From Pseudohalocynthiibacter aestuariivivens (GTDB taxonomy: Bacteria > Pseudomonadota > Alphaproteobacteria > Rhodobacterales > Rhodobacteraceae): a stretch of 64,000 nt of DNA. The translations under genes were made by a program, and so were the position numbers. Positions 34,560-44,382 of this stretch are shown piece after piece. The number at the start of each line of letters is the position of its first letter. Position 1 is the stretch's first letter. The notes beneath the pieces were generated by a model. That model had not been told where the DNA came from and did no database searches. It saw only the letters and a program-made list of their open reading frames with translations. The stretch is taken from NCBI RefSeq assembly GCF_011040495.1, contig NZ_CP049037.1, positions 248,001 through 312,000 of the forward strand. The letters are read 5' to 3'.

Positions 34560-37070
34560 ATGCAAACCCAAGTCAAAGCTCTTGTTGTCGGTGGCGGTGC
34601 CGTCGGTACGTCCATTGCCTATCACCTCGCAAAGGCTGGGTGGGATGATGTGATGCTGTTGGAGCGTGATGAATTGACATCGGGCAGCACATGGCATGCA
34701 GCGGGGCTGCTGCCGCTCTTTAACATGAGCTATGCCACGACCCATATTCACAAATATTCGGTCGATTTCTACAAGACTCTGGAACAGGAGACTGGCCTCA
34801 ACGCCGGTTTTGCCGTGGTGGGCAACCTGCGGATGGCCCAAACCGAAGAGCGGATGGACGAATACCGCCTCTACGCGTCGACAGCCGAGACATGCGGTGT
34901 TCCCTATGTCTGGTTGACCCCGGATGAGATCAAGGAAAAATGGCCGCTGATCAACACATCCGATCTGAAGGGCGCGTTGTATCACAATACGGATGGCTAC
35001 ATTAATCCTGCCGATGTGACGCAGGCGATGGCCAAAGGTGCCCGCCAGCGCGGTGTAATGATCGAACGCAAATGGCAGGCTGACGGGTTCCATTGGACAG
35101 GTACGCATTGGGAAGTGACCTGCTCGAAGATGGTCGAGAAAGGCGGCAACCTTGTCCCTTCTGACGAACAGATCGTTATTACGGCAGAACATGTTGTGAC
35201 CGCCAGCGGCAACCATGCGCAACGCACGGCCAAGATGCTGGGTATCAAGATGCCTGCGATCCCGGTCGAGCATCAGTTCATCGTTATGGACACAGATCCC
35301 GCACTGGTCGAATTTCGCAAAGAAGCCGGCAACCCCGAGCATCCGGTGATCCGTGACGCCGACGCCCAAAGTTATGTCCGTGAGGAACGCGGCGGCTGGA
35401 TTCTTGGCGTCTATGAAAAGAACGCCCCGGCCGTCTTTGAACATGGGGTGCCCGACAGCTTCCGTGCCGATCTGTTCCCGCTCGATCTGGAGCGCATTGA
35501 AGAGCAATATATGGCAATGATCCACCGCATCCCGTCCTGCGAGGAAAGCGGCCTGAAGGATGATTTCAACGGTCCGATCTGCTACACGCCCGATGGCAAC
35601 CCGCTAGTTGGTCCCGCGCCGGGTCTGCGTAATATGTGGCTCGCCGAAGGATTCAGCTTTGGCATCACTGCGGCAGGCGGAACTGGGTATTTTCTAGCGC
35701 AGATGATGGTCGACGGCGAGGCCGAGATCGACATGGCGAGCCTTGATCCCAAACGGTACTCGTCCAACTGGATGACGACCGAGTTCGCAGCGCGCAAGAA
35801 TGAGGAATGCTACGACCACGTCTATATCCTGCACCATCCGGACGAGGAACGCCCGGCCTGCCGTCCGCTGCGCACGGCGCCCGCCTATGATCGGCAAAAG
35901 GCGCGTGGCGCGCAGTTCGGGTTCGTCAATGGCTGGGAACGGCCTAACTATTTCGGCCCGCTCGACGCGCCGGAAAACTTTGACCATGACGCGCGCAGCT
36001 TCCGCCGTGGCGGTTGGTGGCAATATGCCGTGGACGAAGCCCGCGCGATCCGAGAGGGCGTCGGCCTGATCGACGCGACGGCGTTTACCAAGCATGTCGT
36101 TAAGGGGCCGGGCGCAACCCAGTTCCTTGATTGGTTCACCTGTAACAAACTGCCGAAAGTGGGCCGGATCAATCTGACTTATGCGCTGACCGCGAACGGT
36201 ACGACGCGCACCGAATACACCATCGTGCGCAATGGCGAGAACAACTATTACCTCGTCTCTGCCGGGGCATGGACGGAATATGACGCCGATTTCCTGCGCA
36301 AGGCCGCCGAGGATAAGATGGAGGAGTTCGGCTATATCGAAATTCAGGACGTCACGACGCAATGGGGTGTTTTCGCCATCGCGGGTCCGAAATCGCGCGA
36401 TGTCCTGAATGAGGTGATCAAAGACGCAGATCCGGCGACCGCGCTCAGCAACAAGCGGTTCCCGTGGCTGACGGCACGCAAAATCGAGCTGGGCATGTGC
36501 CCGGTCAACGCAATCCGTGTCGCCTATACCGGTGAATTGGGCTGGGAACTGCATCACCCGATGGAGATGCAGAACTATCTCTTTGATCTGCTGATGGGCG
36601 CGGGGGAAAAGCACGGGATGAAGCTGGTCGGCGCGCGCGCGCAGAACTGGCTACGACAAGAGAAATCCTACCGCGCCTTCGGCAATGAACTGGGTCGCGA
36701 CGCGACGCCGCTGGAGGCTGATCTGCCGCGCTTTGTTGACCTGGACAAGGAATTTCACGGCAAGGATAAGCTGGTCGAAACCGGCGTGCGCGCCAAATGC
36801 TGCACCTTGCTGATCGACGGGCCGGACGATGCCGATCCGTGGGGGCGCGAAGTGCTCTACACTGCGGACGGCGAACGGGTCGGGCGTCTGACATCCGGCG
36901 GCTATTCGGTGGCGTTCGGGAAATCCATCGGCATGGGCTATATCCGACCTGAACTGGTGGTGCCGGGCACGGTGCTGAAGGTTAAGATCATGGACCGGCT
37001 CTGGGACGCAACCGTGACCGAGGACAGCCCTTATGATCCGAAGAACGAGGTGATCCGCAAGGATGGCTGA
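34560..37070 (+). CDS. dimethylglycine dehydrogenase-like FAD/GcvT oxidoreductase
   Basis: 836 aa from the ATG at 34560 (GGGAG upstream). Residues 1-390 are a DAO-type FAD domain: ALVVGGGAVGTSIAYHLAKAGW and GSTWHAAGLLPLF, whose His is the covalent FAD site in dimethylglycine dehydrogenase. Residues about 450-830 are GcvT-like folate-binding (AFTKHVVKGPGATQFLDW, YTGELGWELHHP, GYSVAFGKSIGMGYIRP). It should oxidatively demethylate dimethylglycine, sarcosine or a similar N-methyl compound, passing the carbon to tetrahydrofolate. The betaine/carnitine cluster begins about 8 kb away. Confidence 0.88.
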   Translation: MQTQVKALVVGGGAVGTSIAYHLAKAGWDDVMLLERDELTSGSTWHAAGLLPLFNMSYATTHIHKYSVDFYKTLEQETGLNAGFAVVGNLRMAQTEERMDEYRLYASTAETCGVPYVWLTPDEIKEKWPLINTSDLKGALYHNTDGYINPADVTQAMAKGARQRGVMIERKWQADGFHWTGTHWEVTCSKMVEKGGNLVPSDEQIVITAEHVVTASGNHAQRTAKMLGIKMPAIPVEHQFIVMDTDPALVEFRKEAGNPEHPVIRDADAQSYVREERGGWILGVYEKNAPAVFEHGVPDSFRADLFPLDLERIEEQYMAMIHRIPSCEESGLKDDFNGPICYTPDGNPLVGPAPGLRNMWLAEGFSFGITAAGGTGYFLAQMMVDGEAEIDMASLDPKRYSSNWMTTEFAARKNEECYDHVYILHHPDEERPACRPLRTAPAYDRQKARGAQFGFVNGWERPNYFGPLDAPENFDHDARSFRRGGWWQYAVDEARAIREGVGLIDATAFTKHVVKGPGATQFLDWFTCNKLPKVGRINLTYALTANGTTRTEYTIVRNGENNYYLVSAGAWTEYDADFLRKAAEDKMEEFGYIEIQDVTTQWGVFAIAGPKSRDVLNEVIKDADPATALSNKRFPWLTARKIELGMCPVNAIRVAYTGELGWELHHPMEMQNYLFDLLMGAGEKHGMKLVGARAQNWLRQEKSYRAFGNELGRDATPLEADLPRFVDLDKEFHGKDKLVETGVRAKCCTLLIDGPDDADPWGREVLYTADGERVGRLTSGGYSVAFGKSIGMGYIRPELVVPGTVLKVKIMDRLWDATVTEDSPYDPKNEVIRKDG

Positions 37071-37209
37071 GGGCAGGGCCGCCGCACGATCGCCAGACCG
37101 CACGCAGGGCCGGCGATCCCGCCGCTTGTGACGCGGGGGACAGGGCAAATGTCTGATCCGAGCCCATGATTACCGCGTCGCCTACCCGGGAATCGAGGAA
37201 CATACAGAT

Positions 37210-37599
37210 TTAGTTACGATGGGTTGCGATCCACCAAACATTTCCGCATGGGTCTTTGATACCGGCCATCCGATCGCCATGTGGTCGATCATTTGGTTCC
37301 ATTAGACTTACCGCGCCTGACCTCAGTGCCGCCTCGTAGGTCGCATCAACGTCCGGTATGAAAAGGTGCATCTGGGAAGTGATGGCCGGGTAAGTCTCCG
37401 AGCTTTCATTGAGCATGATAATCGAGCTGCCAATGCGCACTCGGGCATGTTGGATAAGATTGTTCTCGTATCTGCTTGTCTTGATCACAGTTGCATCGAA
37501 CGCAGTGATCAGGAACGCGATCAATCTGTCCGCGCCGACAACCGTGAAATAGGGTGTGATCGAGCTGTAGCCTTCAGGTGTATTATCTTTATTGGTCAC
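37210..37599 (-). CDS. VOC family (PhnB-like glyoxalase fold) protein
   Basis: 129 aa. PhnB/YP_2-like vicinal oxygen chelate layout: TPYFTVVGADRLIAFLITAFDATVI at the start, DPCGNVWWIATH at the end, two betaalphabetabetabeta modules. Base composition is noticeably lower in GC than the flanking genes, hinting at independent acquisition. Function unknown. No link to phosphonate genes is implied by the family name. Confidence 0.8.
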   Translation of the reverse strand: MTNKDNTPEGYSSITPYFTVVGADRLIAFLITAFDATVIKTSRYENNLIQHARVRIGSSIIMLNESSETYPAITSQMHLFIPDVDATYEAALRSGAVSLMEPNDRPHGDRMAGIKDPCGNVWWIATHRN

Positions 37600-37733
37600 A
37601 CATCATGTCCCTGGACGGATTTGATCGATCAATGCCAGTCGCTACGGGTGTTCCGTGTCGATCAGGGCTGGCTTCAAGATGGCGCCGCCCGGTGGCAGTA
37701 GAAGCTTGCAATAGCGCCTTGCTGGATGGCTGA

Positions 37734-37979
37734 TCACCCACCCTTCATATACGGCATCAGGACCACTTCGCTGTCTGGTCTGATCTCGGTGAACCATGAA
37801 TTGCGGTAAACGCGCCCGTCGATGGCGACGGACACGCCGCGTTTAATCTGCGGCCCAAGGGCAGGGTAGTCACGTTGAAGAGCGTCCAGCAACTCTTTGA
37901 AGTTGCTGGCCTCCACCTCGACTTCTTCCCGCCCGTCCGCAAGGTCGCGCAACGATCCCCAAAGCGCGACAGTCACCAT
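37734..37979 (-). CDS. MoaD/ThiS-like small sulfur-carrier protein
   Basis: 81 aa ubiquitin-like fold: MVTVALWGSLRDLADGREEVEV at the start, a VSVAIDGRVYRNSWFTEI middle and PYMKGG at the C-terminus. The terminal Gly-Gly is what MoaD and ThiS use for thiocarboxylate transfer. Only three bases separate it from the molybdenum subunit gene, as fourth gene of the operon. I infer a role in maturing the molybdenum cofactor (or its cyanolysable sulfur) for that enzyme; a fused or redundant MoaD is the alternative. Confidence 0.8.
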   Translation of the reverse strand: MVTVALWGSLRDLADGREEVEVEASNFKELLDALQRDYPALGPQIKRGVSVAIDGRVYRNSWFTEIRPDSEVVLMPYMKGG

Positions 37980-37982
37980 GGT

Positions 37983-40223
37983 TCAGCCCTTCGACATCAT
38001 CGCCTTGAGGATCTTCGGCGGTGACATTGGCAGTTCGTGCAGACGGATGCCTGCCGCGCGGCTGACGGCGTTGCTGAGTGCCGCGAGGGGGGGCACGATC
38101 GACGTTTCACCCACACCACGCACACCATAGGGATGGCCGGGATTCGGGATCTCCAGAATGACCGTATCGATCATCGGCAGATCCGAGGCAACCGGGACAC
38201 GGTAGTCAAGGAAGCCGTCATTTTGCAGCTTGCCATCCTCACCATAGATGTACTCTTCGTTGAGCGCCCAACCGATGCCCTGCACCGAGCCGCCCTGCAT
38301 CTGTCCCTCGACATAGTCGGGATGGACCGCCTTACCAGCATCCTGAAACACGGTGTATCGTACGACTTTGGTGGCACCGGTTTCCGGATCGACCTCCACA
38401 TCCGCCAGATGCACGCCAAAGCTGACGCCGGCGCCTTCGGCGTTGACTTCATGGTGCCCGGCAATCGGTCCGCCGGTTTCGGATGCGATGGCGGCGATCT
38501 CGGCAATGCTCATGGGGTCGAAATTGCCCGCATTTGGCCCGGAAGGCTTGGCATAACCGTCTTCCCAGTACACCGCTTCCTCGTCGATCCCCCAGATCTT
38601 GGCGACGCGTCGGCACATGACCTGGATCGCGGCGCGTGCGGCTTCGATGGTGGCCAGTCCTACTGCAAAGGTCACGCGAGATCCGTCGGTCACGTCATTG
38701 TGGCCCAGACTGTTGGTATCGGTGATTACTGTGCGCACTTTGTCATAGGGGATGCCCAGTTCTTCGGCTGCCATCATCGAGATCGACGCACGGGAGCCAC
38801 CGATATCTGGGTTGCCTTCGGTGATGCCCACAGTGCCGTCATTGTTAAGGTTCAGTGAAACGCAGGTGTTTCCACCAAAGTTGAACCAGAACCCGCAACT
38901 GATTCCGCGCCCTTGGTTCTCGCCCAGCGGGGCTGTGTAGTGGGGGTGGGCCTGAGCGGCCTCCAATGTTGCGACCAGACCGATCTGATCGAAGGTTGGT
39001 CCATAGGACGCTTTTGTGCCATCGCGCGCGGCGTTCTTCAGGCGCACTTCCATTGGATCGAGACCCAGTTCCTGACAAAGTTCATCCACAACGCTTTCGA
39101 CGGCATAAATTGCCACCGGCGCGCCGGGGGCACGATACGCGGCTTCCTTGGGCCGGTTGGCCAGCGCGTTCCAGCCTTGGGTGCGCACGGCCTCCAGATC
39201 ATAGGCGGCAAACGCAGCCTGAGCGCCGAAGCTGACCGTTTGGCAGGGGAACGCGCCGCCCTGATAACGCAATTGCGCGTCGCCAGCGGTGATACGTCCG
39301 TCCTTGGTCATGCCGATCTTTACGTCTGTCGATGATGACACTGTCGGGCCTGTGGCGCGGAACACTTCGTCGCGGGTCATCACGATCTTGACCGGGCGGT
39401 TGGATTTGCGGCTGAGCGCAAGGGCGAGGGGTTCGATGAACACGGTTGTTTTCCCGCCAAAACCACCGCCGATTTCGGATGCAGTGACGCGCAATTGGCT
39501 GGCTTCCATCCCCATGATCCCGGCGCAAAGCTCTCGCACAAAGAACTGTCCTTGGGTGCAACACCACAGATCCCCACGGCCATCGGCCATAGTGGCAAGG
39601 CAGGCGTGAGGCTCGATATAGCCCTGATGCGTGGCCTCTGTTTTGAAGCTGCGCTCGAGGATCAGATCGGCTTTGGTAAAGCCTGCCTCCAGATCACCGT
39701 GCCCGAACTCGTGAAAATTGGTGACGTTCGGCCCGCAGCCCTCTGGCACGCTTTCGTCTGCACGGCCTTCTTGCACCACGGGGGCATCTGCGGCCATCGC
39801 GGCATCGACATCCGTGACATGCGGCAGCACTTCATAGTCGACCTTGATCAGCTTGAGGGCGGCGCGTGCGGTTTCGGCATCTTTGGCCGCGACCGCCGCA
39901 ACCGCATGGCCATGATAAAGCGCCTTGCCACGCGCGATACAGTTGTCCTGTACGTCGCGCAGAAAGTCATCCTCGGGCACATCGAAATCATCAGAGGTGA
40001 TCACCGCCTTGACCCCGGCCAACGCTTCGGCGGCAGAGATGTCTATGGCTTTGATACGCGCATGGGCATGGGGCGAGCGCAGTACGCGCCCCGTCAACAT
40101 GCCGGGGACCGAGAAATCCGCGCCGTAGAGCGCGCGGCCCGTTACCTTGTCCACACCGTCGGGGCGGGCGACGCGGGTGCCGACGACCTTGAAATCAGTC
40201 TTGGTTTTCGCAGGGAAGTTCAT
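37983..40223 (-). CDS. xanthine dehydrogenase family molybdopterin-binding subunit
   Basis: 746 aa. N-terminal Ald_Xan_dh_C domain (DGVDKVTGRALYGADFSVPG) then the two Mo-cofactor domains: SEIGGGFGGKTTVFIEP near residue 250, EAAYRAPGAPVAIYAVES about 345, and YGVRGVGETSIVPPL near the end, whose Glu is the catalytic base of the family. It lacks the Cys-Ser-Phe-Arg loop of form I CO dehydrogenase, so it is a hydroxylase of an aldehyde, purine or N-heterocycle. One base from the 2Fe-2S gene. Confidence 0.92.
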   Translation of the reverse strand: MNFPAKTKTDFKVVGTRVARPDGVDKVTGRALYGADFSVPGMLTGRVLRSPHAHARIKAIDISAAEALAGVKAVITSDDFDVPEDDFLRDVQDNCIARGKALYHGHAVAAVAAKDAETARAALKLIKVDYEVLPHVTDVDAAMAADAPVVQEGRADESVPEGCGPNVTNFHEFGHGDLEAGFTKADLILERSFKTEATHQGYIEPHACLATMADGRGDLWCCTQGQFFVRELCAGIMGMEASQLRVTASEIGGGFGGKTTVFIEPLALALSRKSNRPVKIVMTRDEVFRATGPTVSSSTDVKIGMTKDGRITAGDAQLRYQGGAFPCQTVSFGAQAAFAAYDLEAVRTQGWNALANRPKEAAYRAPGAPVAIYAVESVVDELCQELGLDPMEVRLKNAARDGTKASYGPTFDQIGLVATLEAAQAHPHYTAPLGENQGRGISCGFWFNFGGNTCVSLNLNNDGTVGITEGNPDIGGSRASISMMAAEELGIPYDKVRTVITDTNSLGHNDVTDGSRVTFAVGLATIEAARAAIQVMCRRVAKIWGIDEEAVYWEDGYAKPSGPNAGNFDPMSIAEIAAIASETGGPIAGHHEVNAEGAGVSFGVHLADVEVDPETGATKVVRYTVFQDAGKAVHPDYVEGQMQGGSVQGIGWALNEEYIYGEDGKLQNDGFLDYRVPVASDLPMIDTVILEIPNPGHPYGVRGVGETSIVPPLAALSNAVSRAAGIRLHELPMSPPKILKAMMSKG

Positions 40224-40224
40224 T

Positions 40225-40701
40225 TTATGCCCCTCTCATATCGGCGGCAGCGATTTGCACGGCCTTGATGATCTTGTCATAGCCGGTGCAGCGGCAGAGG
40301 TTGCCGGCCAGCCAATAGCGGATTTCCGTCTCGGACGGGTCAGGGTTGCGCTCTAGCAGTGTCTTGGCCGCGACCAGAATGCCCGGTGTGCAGATCCCGC
40401 ATTGCAGTGCGGCGTTGTCGATAAAGCTCTGTTGCAGGGCATGCAGTGCGTCGCCAGTGGACATGCCTTCGACGGTCTTGATCTCGGCATCCTGCGCCTC
40501 GGCCCCCAGTACAAGGCACGAACACACGATCTCGCCATTCATTTCGACGGTACAGGCACCACAGTCGCCCGTGCCGCAACCTTCTTTGGCGCCCTTCAGG
40601 CCCACCCGGTCGCGTAGTGCATCAAGCAGTGTTTCATTCGGGGGACAGACGAATTCGACCTCGTCGCCGTTGACGGTCGTGGATACGTGAATGTTCTTCA
40701 T
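40225..40701 (-). CDS. (2Fe-2S)-binding subunit of xanthine dehydrogenase-type enzyme
   Basis: 158 aa CoxS/XdhA-type small subunit with both clusters: plant-ferredoxin ligands in KEGCGTGDCGACTV plus a distal Cys, and the helical cluster in QCGICTPG and NLCRCTGY. It transfers electrons from the Mo site to FAD. Its ATG overlaps the FAD-subunit stop by four bases. Confidence 0.93.
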   Translation of the reverse strand: MKNIHVSTTVNGDEVEFVCPPNETLLDALRDRVGLKGAKEGCGTGDCGACTVEMNGEIVCSCLVLGAEAQDAEIKTVEGMSTGDALHALQQSFIDNAALQCGICTPGILVAAKTLLERNPDPSETEIRYWLAGNLCRCTGYDKIIKAVQIAAADMRGA

Positions 40702-41561
40702 GACTTGTCTCCGGCGCGTTGCATTGCGATGCGGGCGGCTCGCTTGGCCAATACACCCGCTACATGGGTGCGGAACTCAACAGTGCCGCGTTTGTCGTCG
40801 ATGGGCGAGGCTGCGGCCCGGCAGGCTGCGGTGAGCGCGTCGATGGCAGCATCTTCCAGCTTGGTGCCGATGATGGCCTTTGCGGCATCCTCGACCAGCA
40901 TCACTTTGGGGCCAACGGCACCAAGGACGACGCGTGCGGCAGAAATCGTGCCATCATCCGCTAGTTCCAGACTGACACCAGCGGACGCCACGGCGATATC
41001 CATTTCGGTGCGCGGGATGAACCGCAGATAGGCGTCAGAGGCTCGTTTAGAGCGTGCGGGTAGGAAAACCGAAGTGACGAACTCGCCCGGCTTGAGCGAG
41101 ATTTTACCCGGTCCGGTCGGGATGTCGATCACGTCGCAATCGCGTGTGCCGTCGGGTCCTGCGATCCGCACGATGGCACCGGCGGCGACCATAGCGGGTA
41201 CACTGTCGGCGGCCGGTGATCCGTTGCAAAGATTGCCGACCATCGTGCAGCGCCCCTGAACCTGTGTCGAGCCGATCAATTCGCATCCTTCCACGACGCC
41301 GGGCCATAGCGCAACGACCCCGGCATGCTGGCCGAGCTTAATCCCTGGCACAGCCGCGCCGATGCGATAGCCGCCATCTTCTTCGGTGATGTCGTGCATT
41401 CCATCTAGATGCTTGATGTCGACGATCATTTCCGGCTCTACCATGCCGGATTTCATCTGTACCAGCAGGTCAGTTCCACCGGCCAGAATGCGGGCTTTGC
41501 CGGCATTTTGTGCCAGAATGTCGGCGGCTTCGGCAGCGGTTTGAGGTTTAAGATATTGCAT
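40698..41561 (-). CDS. FAD-binding subunit of xanthine dehydrogenase-type enzyme
   Basis: 287 aa CoxM-like protein from the ATG at 41561 (the in-frame ATG at 41669 adds 36 unlike residues). FAD contacts in ARILAGGTDLLVQMKSG and TMVGNLCNGSPAADSVPAMVA are plain, and the CO_deh_flav_C domain follows. It takes electrons from the 2Fe-2S subunit. Order FAD - 2Fe-2S - Mo - MoaD-like is one operon. Confidence 0.9.
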   Translation of the reverse strand: MQYLKPQTAAEAADILAQNAGKARILAGGTDLLVQMKSGMVEPEMIVDIKHLDGMHDITEEDGGYRIGAAVPGIKLGQHAGVVALWPGVVEGCELIGSTQVQGRCTMVGNLCNGSPAADSVPAMVAAGAIVRIAGPDGTRDCDVIDIPTGPGKISLKPGEFVTSVFLPARSKRASDAYLRFIPRTEMDIAVASAGVSLELADDGTISAARVVLGAVGPKVMLVEDAAKAIIGTKLEDAAIDALTAACRAAASPIDDKRGTVEFRTHVAGVLAKRAARIAMQRAGDKS

Positions 41562-41706
41562 GGCGTGACGTTCCATCCCCTTTTTATCGGCGCATGGGCG
41601 CCCATCGTTTGGCCAGAGTAAAGCGCAAATGGACCGAACCCGCAATGCGCGAGGCGAGAAAAACTCCATAGAAAACGCAGGGCCTTACCATACAAATTTT
41701 GCGCGG

Positions 41707-43158
41707 CTATTGCGGGGTGATCCGCCGTGCGCCGGTGGCCGCGATGGATCGCGCTGAATACCCGTCGATGCTGCGTAAAAAACCGTTCAGTTCGGGATTG
41801 CTGCGGGTCGCCTCGCGGGCGGCTGAGATTACCAGATCGACCTCTTCGGATTTCAGGCGCAGCCGTGTCGGGATCGCGTTTAATTTTTCGCGTTCGTCGT
41901 CTGCGACGTCATGAAATGAAATCTGCCCGACAAAGAGCTTCACGTCGCTGCAATCCCATCCATCGAGTGATCCGCGCAGACGACGCACTTCGGCGCGGCT
42001 AAGACCACAGCGGAATTCGGTCAGATCCTTTACCCAGTCGTCCAGCGAGAGCCGCATCAGATCATAGCCAACGCGTGTGGCTGAAGACATGGATGAGTTC
42101 GCAATCGACATGGCAAGTTGCAGGCCTCCGGGGCCTTTTTGCTTTTTCGACCACTTGTAGTCTGACTGCACGCCAGCATTTGCCACCAGAAACAGCATGC
42201 GCCGCAACTTTACCGCTTCCTGCGCGCTCAGGGGGCCATATGGCGTTTCGGATTTCGCTCTTGCCATCGTCAGGCCGGTTGTGCCGAAATTATCGGTGAT
42301 CCCTCCATCCAGCAATTTCACATACTTAACTTTGTCCGGGTCGCGATAGCTTTCCAGCGTTTGACCATAAGCCCGCATGGCTGATGCCGCTTCGGGGTTG
42401 AACCGTGCCGCTGTCAGCCAGTCAGGTTCCGAATAGTCGCACGCCTCGCTATGGGCCTCCAGCACGATGGGCGAAAAGACCAGCGGAAAGGCGGCAGAGG
42501 CAGCGACGGCTTCGGAAACAGGCAGCGTTCCCAGATCCGAACACAGGGCATTGAACGTTTCGGGGGAAAACAGGAACGGCGTATTGTTTGCCACATCTGC
42601 GGCGTTGATCCACGTGATCGCATGGCCGCGTTTTGCCAGATCTGCAAAGGTCGCCTTGCCGAAGATGCTTTCGTCCAAGAACCGCGCAAAAGTGTTTCGG
42701 CCATTGGCACCGCCCGCCAATCCCCGCGCGATGGTGAACGGATTATACGGAGAGTTAGACATGTACTTTTCGGCGTTCTGGATCAGATACCGTTCCCGGT
42801 AGCTATCAAGCCCCTTTGGTCCGTGCAGCCCATAGTAGGCCGCTGTAACCGATCCTCCGGAAACGCCGGACACCAGATTGACGTGCTTTAACAAACCGTC
42901 GCGACCATACTGATCATGCGCGGTGGCGCGCAACTCTTGCAGCATTCCATAGCCAAAGGCCGAGGCACGAGTGCCGCCCCCGGAAAATGCAAGGCCGATA
43001 TAGATGCCATCGTCGCTTTGGAACGCGTTCGACTCCAAGCTGATATCAAGTTGGTTGTCGCTGCTCGAAAGGCTGGAGTTGATCGGCGCGTTGGTTGCAG
43101 AGCAGCCGATCAGGATCAGTGCCGCAGCAGCAATCGCGATTCTCGACCTCGTCCACAT
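41707..43158 (-). CDS. patatin-like phospholipase lipoprotein
   Basis: 483 aa. Signal peptide with lipobox LILIGCS (Cys at about residue 19) predicts a lipid anchor. Patatin features: oxyanion GGGTRASAFGYG, nucleophile Ser in GVSGGSVTAAYYG, and the dyad Asp in DGGITDNFG near residue 285. The family cleaves acyl esters of membrane lipids. Followed by 145 bases before the FAD-subunit gene on the same strand, with no clear terminator. Confidence 0.87.
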   Translation of the reverse strand: MWTRSRIAIAAAALILIGCSATNAPINSSLSSSDNQLDISLESNAFQSDDGIYIGLAFSGGGTRASAFGYGMLQELRATAHDQYGRDGLLKHVNLVSGVSGGSVTAAYYGLHGPKGLDSYRERYLIQNAEKYMSNSPYNPFTIARGLAGGANGRNTFARFLDESIFGKATFADLAKRGHAITWINAADVANNTPFLFSPETFNALCSDLGTLPVSEAVAASAAFPLVFSPIVLEAHSEACDYSEPDWLTAARFNPEAASAMRAYGQTLESYRDPDKVKYVKLLDGGITDNFGTTGLTMARAKSETPYGPLSAQEAVKLRRMLFLVANAGVQSDYKWSKKQKGPGGLQLAMSIANSSMSSATRVGYDLMRLSLDDWVKDLTEFRCGLSRAEVRRLRGSLDGWDCSDVKLFVGQISFHDVADDEREKLNAIPTRLRLKSEEVDLVISAAREATRSNPELNGFLRSIDGYSARSIAATGARRITPQ

Positions 43159-43363
43159 GGTTTTGCTCCGGTTGTGCGCCTTTTGCGTCGCGCAGTCACG
43201 CTAATGCAGCGCGCGGCCCGCGCAAAGTCCTTTTGCGGTGTTCTTGCAGTGCGTCCCCACAAGACAAGGTATGGCAAACCGGAGGTTGATAGAGTTTCGT
43301 CTGAGGCGATATGATATGGCAGGGCGCAGAGTGCGGTGCGTCAACATGACGAGGAGAATGGTA

Positions 43364-44002
43364 ATGTTGCGATTTCTGAACCTGTTGACACCTGTGGCCC
43401 TTGCCTTTGGCATGGTAGTGCCTGCTGCGGCAGGCGATCTAGGCGGGATAACCCCGATCAAGCGGCTGGAAGCGTCGCGAATGATCTACAAGGCTGGTCT
43501 TGCCGATCAGGATCCATTGATGCTGATCGTTGCTGCAAAGATGCGAAAGACCGTTCCGCTGACTTTTCGTGCGCTTGCCCCCGAAGGCGGCAGTGCAGAA
43601 GGGGCCGATCCACTGAGTGCCGAGGCCATGCTGAACGCCGCGGCGATGCTTGCCCAAGGTGACCCAGTGATGGAGCAGCTCGTAAAGGACGTGCGCTTTA
43701 CAGACGTGAAAGGCGTACCGGGAGGGCCGGTCTATTCCAGCACGGCGATCGCTGCGGCGAAGGACCACAAATACCCGCAAGTGCCGTTTGAGGGCGGTGC
43801 CTATGCCGAGATCTATGTCGAAGGGCAAGGACAGTCCAACCTTGATCTGTTCGTCTACGATGGCGCAGGGCGGCTGGTTTGTTCCGATACCGACATCACC
43901 GATATTGCCTATTGCGGGTGGAAACCATCGGCGACGGCAGAATTTACTATTCAGGTGATCAACAAGGGCAATGGAACACAGTACTCTTTGGTCACAAACT
44001 GA
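43364..44002 (+). CDS. exported hypothetical protein
   Basis: 212 aa from the ATG at 43364 (GAGGAG seven bases upstream); in-frame upstream ATGs lie beyond the ribosome site. Signal peptide ends VPAAAG (about residue 23). The C-terminal 100 residues (GGAYAEIYVEGQGQSNLDLFVYDGAGRLVCSD, then AYCGWKPSATAEFTIQVIN) resemble a PPC-like beta-sandwich often found in secreted proteins. Two Cys may form a disulfide. Role unknown; the patatin gene is divergent. Confidence 0.65.
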   Translation: MLRFLNLLTPVALAFGMVVPAAAGDLGGITPIKRLEASRMIYKAGLADQDPLMLIVAAKMRKTVPLTFRALAPEGGSAEGADPLSAEAMLNAAAMLAQGDPVMEQLVKDVRFTDVKGVPGGPVYSSTAIAAAKDHKYPQVPFEGGAYAEIYVEGQGQSNLDLFVYDGAGRLVCSDTDITDIAYCGWKPSATAEFTIQVINKGNGTQYSLVTN

Positions 44003-44382
44003 GCGGCGCGCCTGTCGGAAACGCAGGTACCTGTGGCGTCTTTGCGGTCGCGCGGACTCTGCATTGATGGTTTGTGTACCGGTGAATACTAACTGACCTA
44101 CGAGCCACCAGCATGTCAGAATTGTCGGATGACCTGTTCATCACGGATCGCCATTTCCGTTTGCATCCCCCAGACTGTCTGGAGATCGTGATTTGTCGAC
44201 CGCGCGTTGGCGGAAGCCCCCATCCGACGGTGGTGACGCAAGCACGGCAACTGACCAATGACGTGTCGCTCTCGCTGCATGACCAGCCGCGCAAAGCGGG
44301 GGGAAACCTGACGTTTTGACAGCGTGATCTGTGCAGACATGTACCTGTTTTTGTGAATAACATTATCGAGTGAAGGAAAAAT
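44003..44382. other. 380-base gap without a supported gene
   Basis: I see no RNA gene, riboswitch fold or convincing promoter. A 68-codon frame (44113-44319, plus) lacks a ribosome site and shows unlike codon use; I reject it as coding. The tungstate-binding gene has GAAGGA eight bases before its ATG. Confidence 0.3.

Noticed and set aside
37210..37599. PhnB-like VOC protein as part of phosphonate metabolism
   Set aside because: The family name is historical; the gene is over 16 kb from the phosphonate cluster and has no link to it.
39495..40268. Antisense frame opposite the molybdenum subunit gene
   Set aside because: Overlaps a well-supported enzyme on the other strand and has no family motif or ribosome site.
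44113..44319. 68-codon frame in the gap before the tungstate-binding gene
   Set aside because: No ribosome site, no motif and codon use unlike its neighbours.
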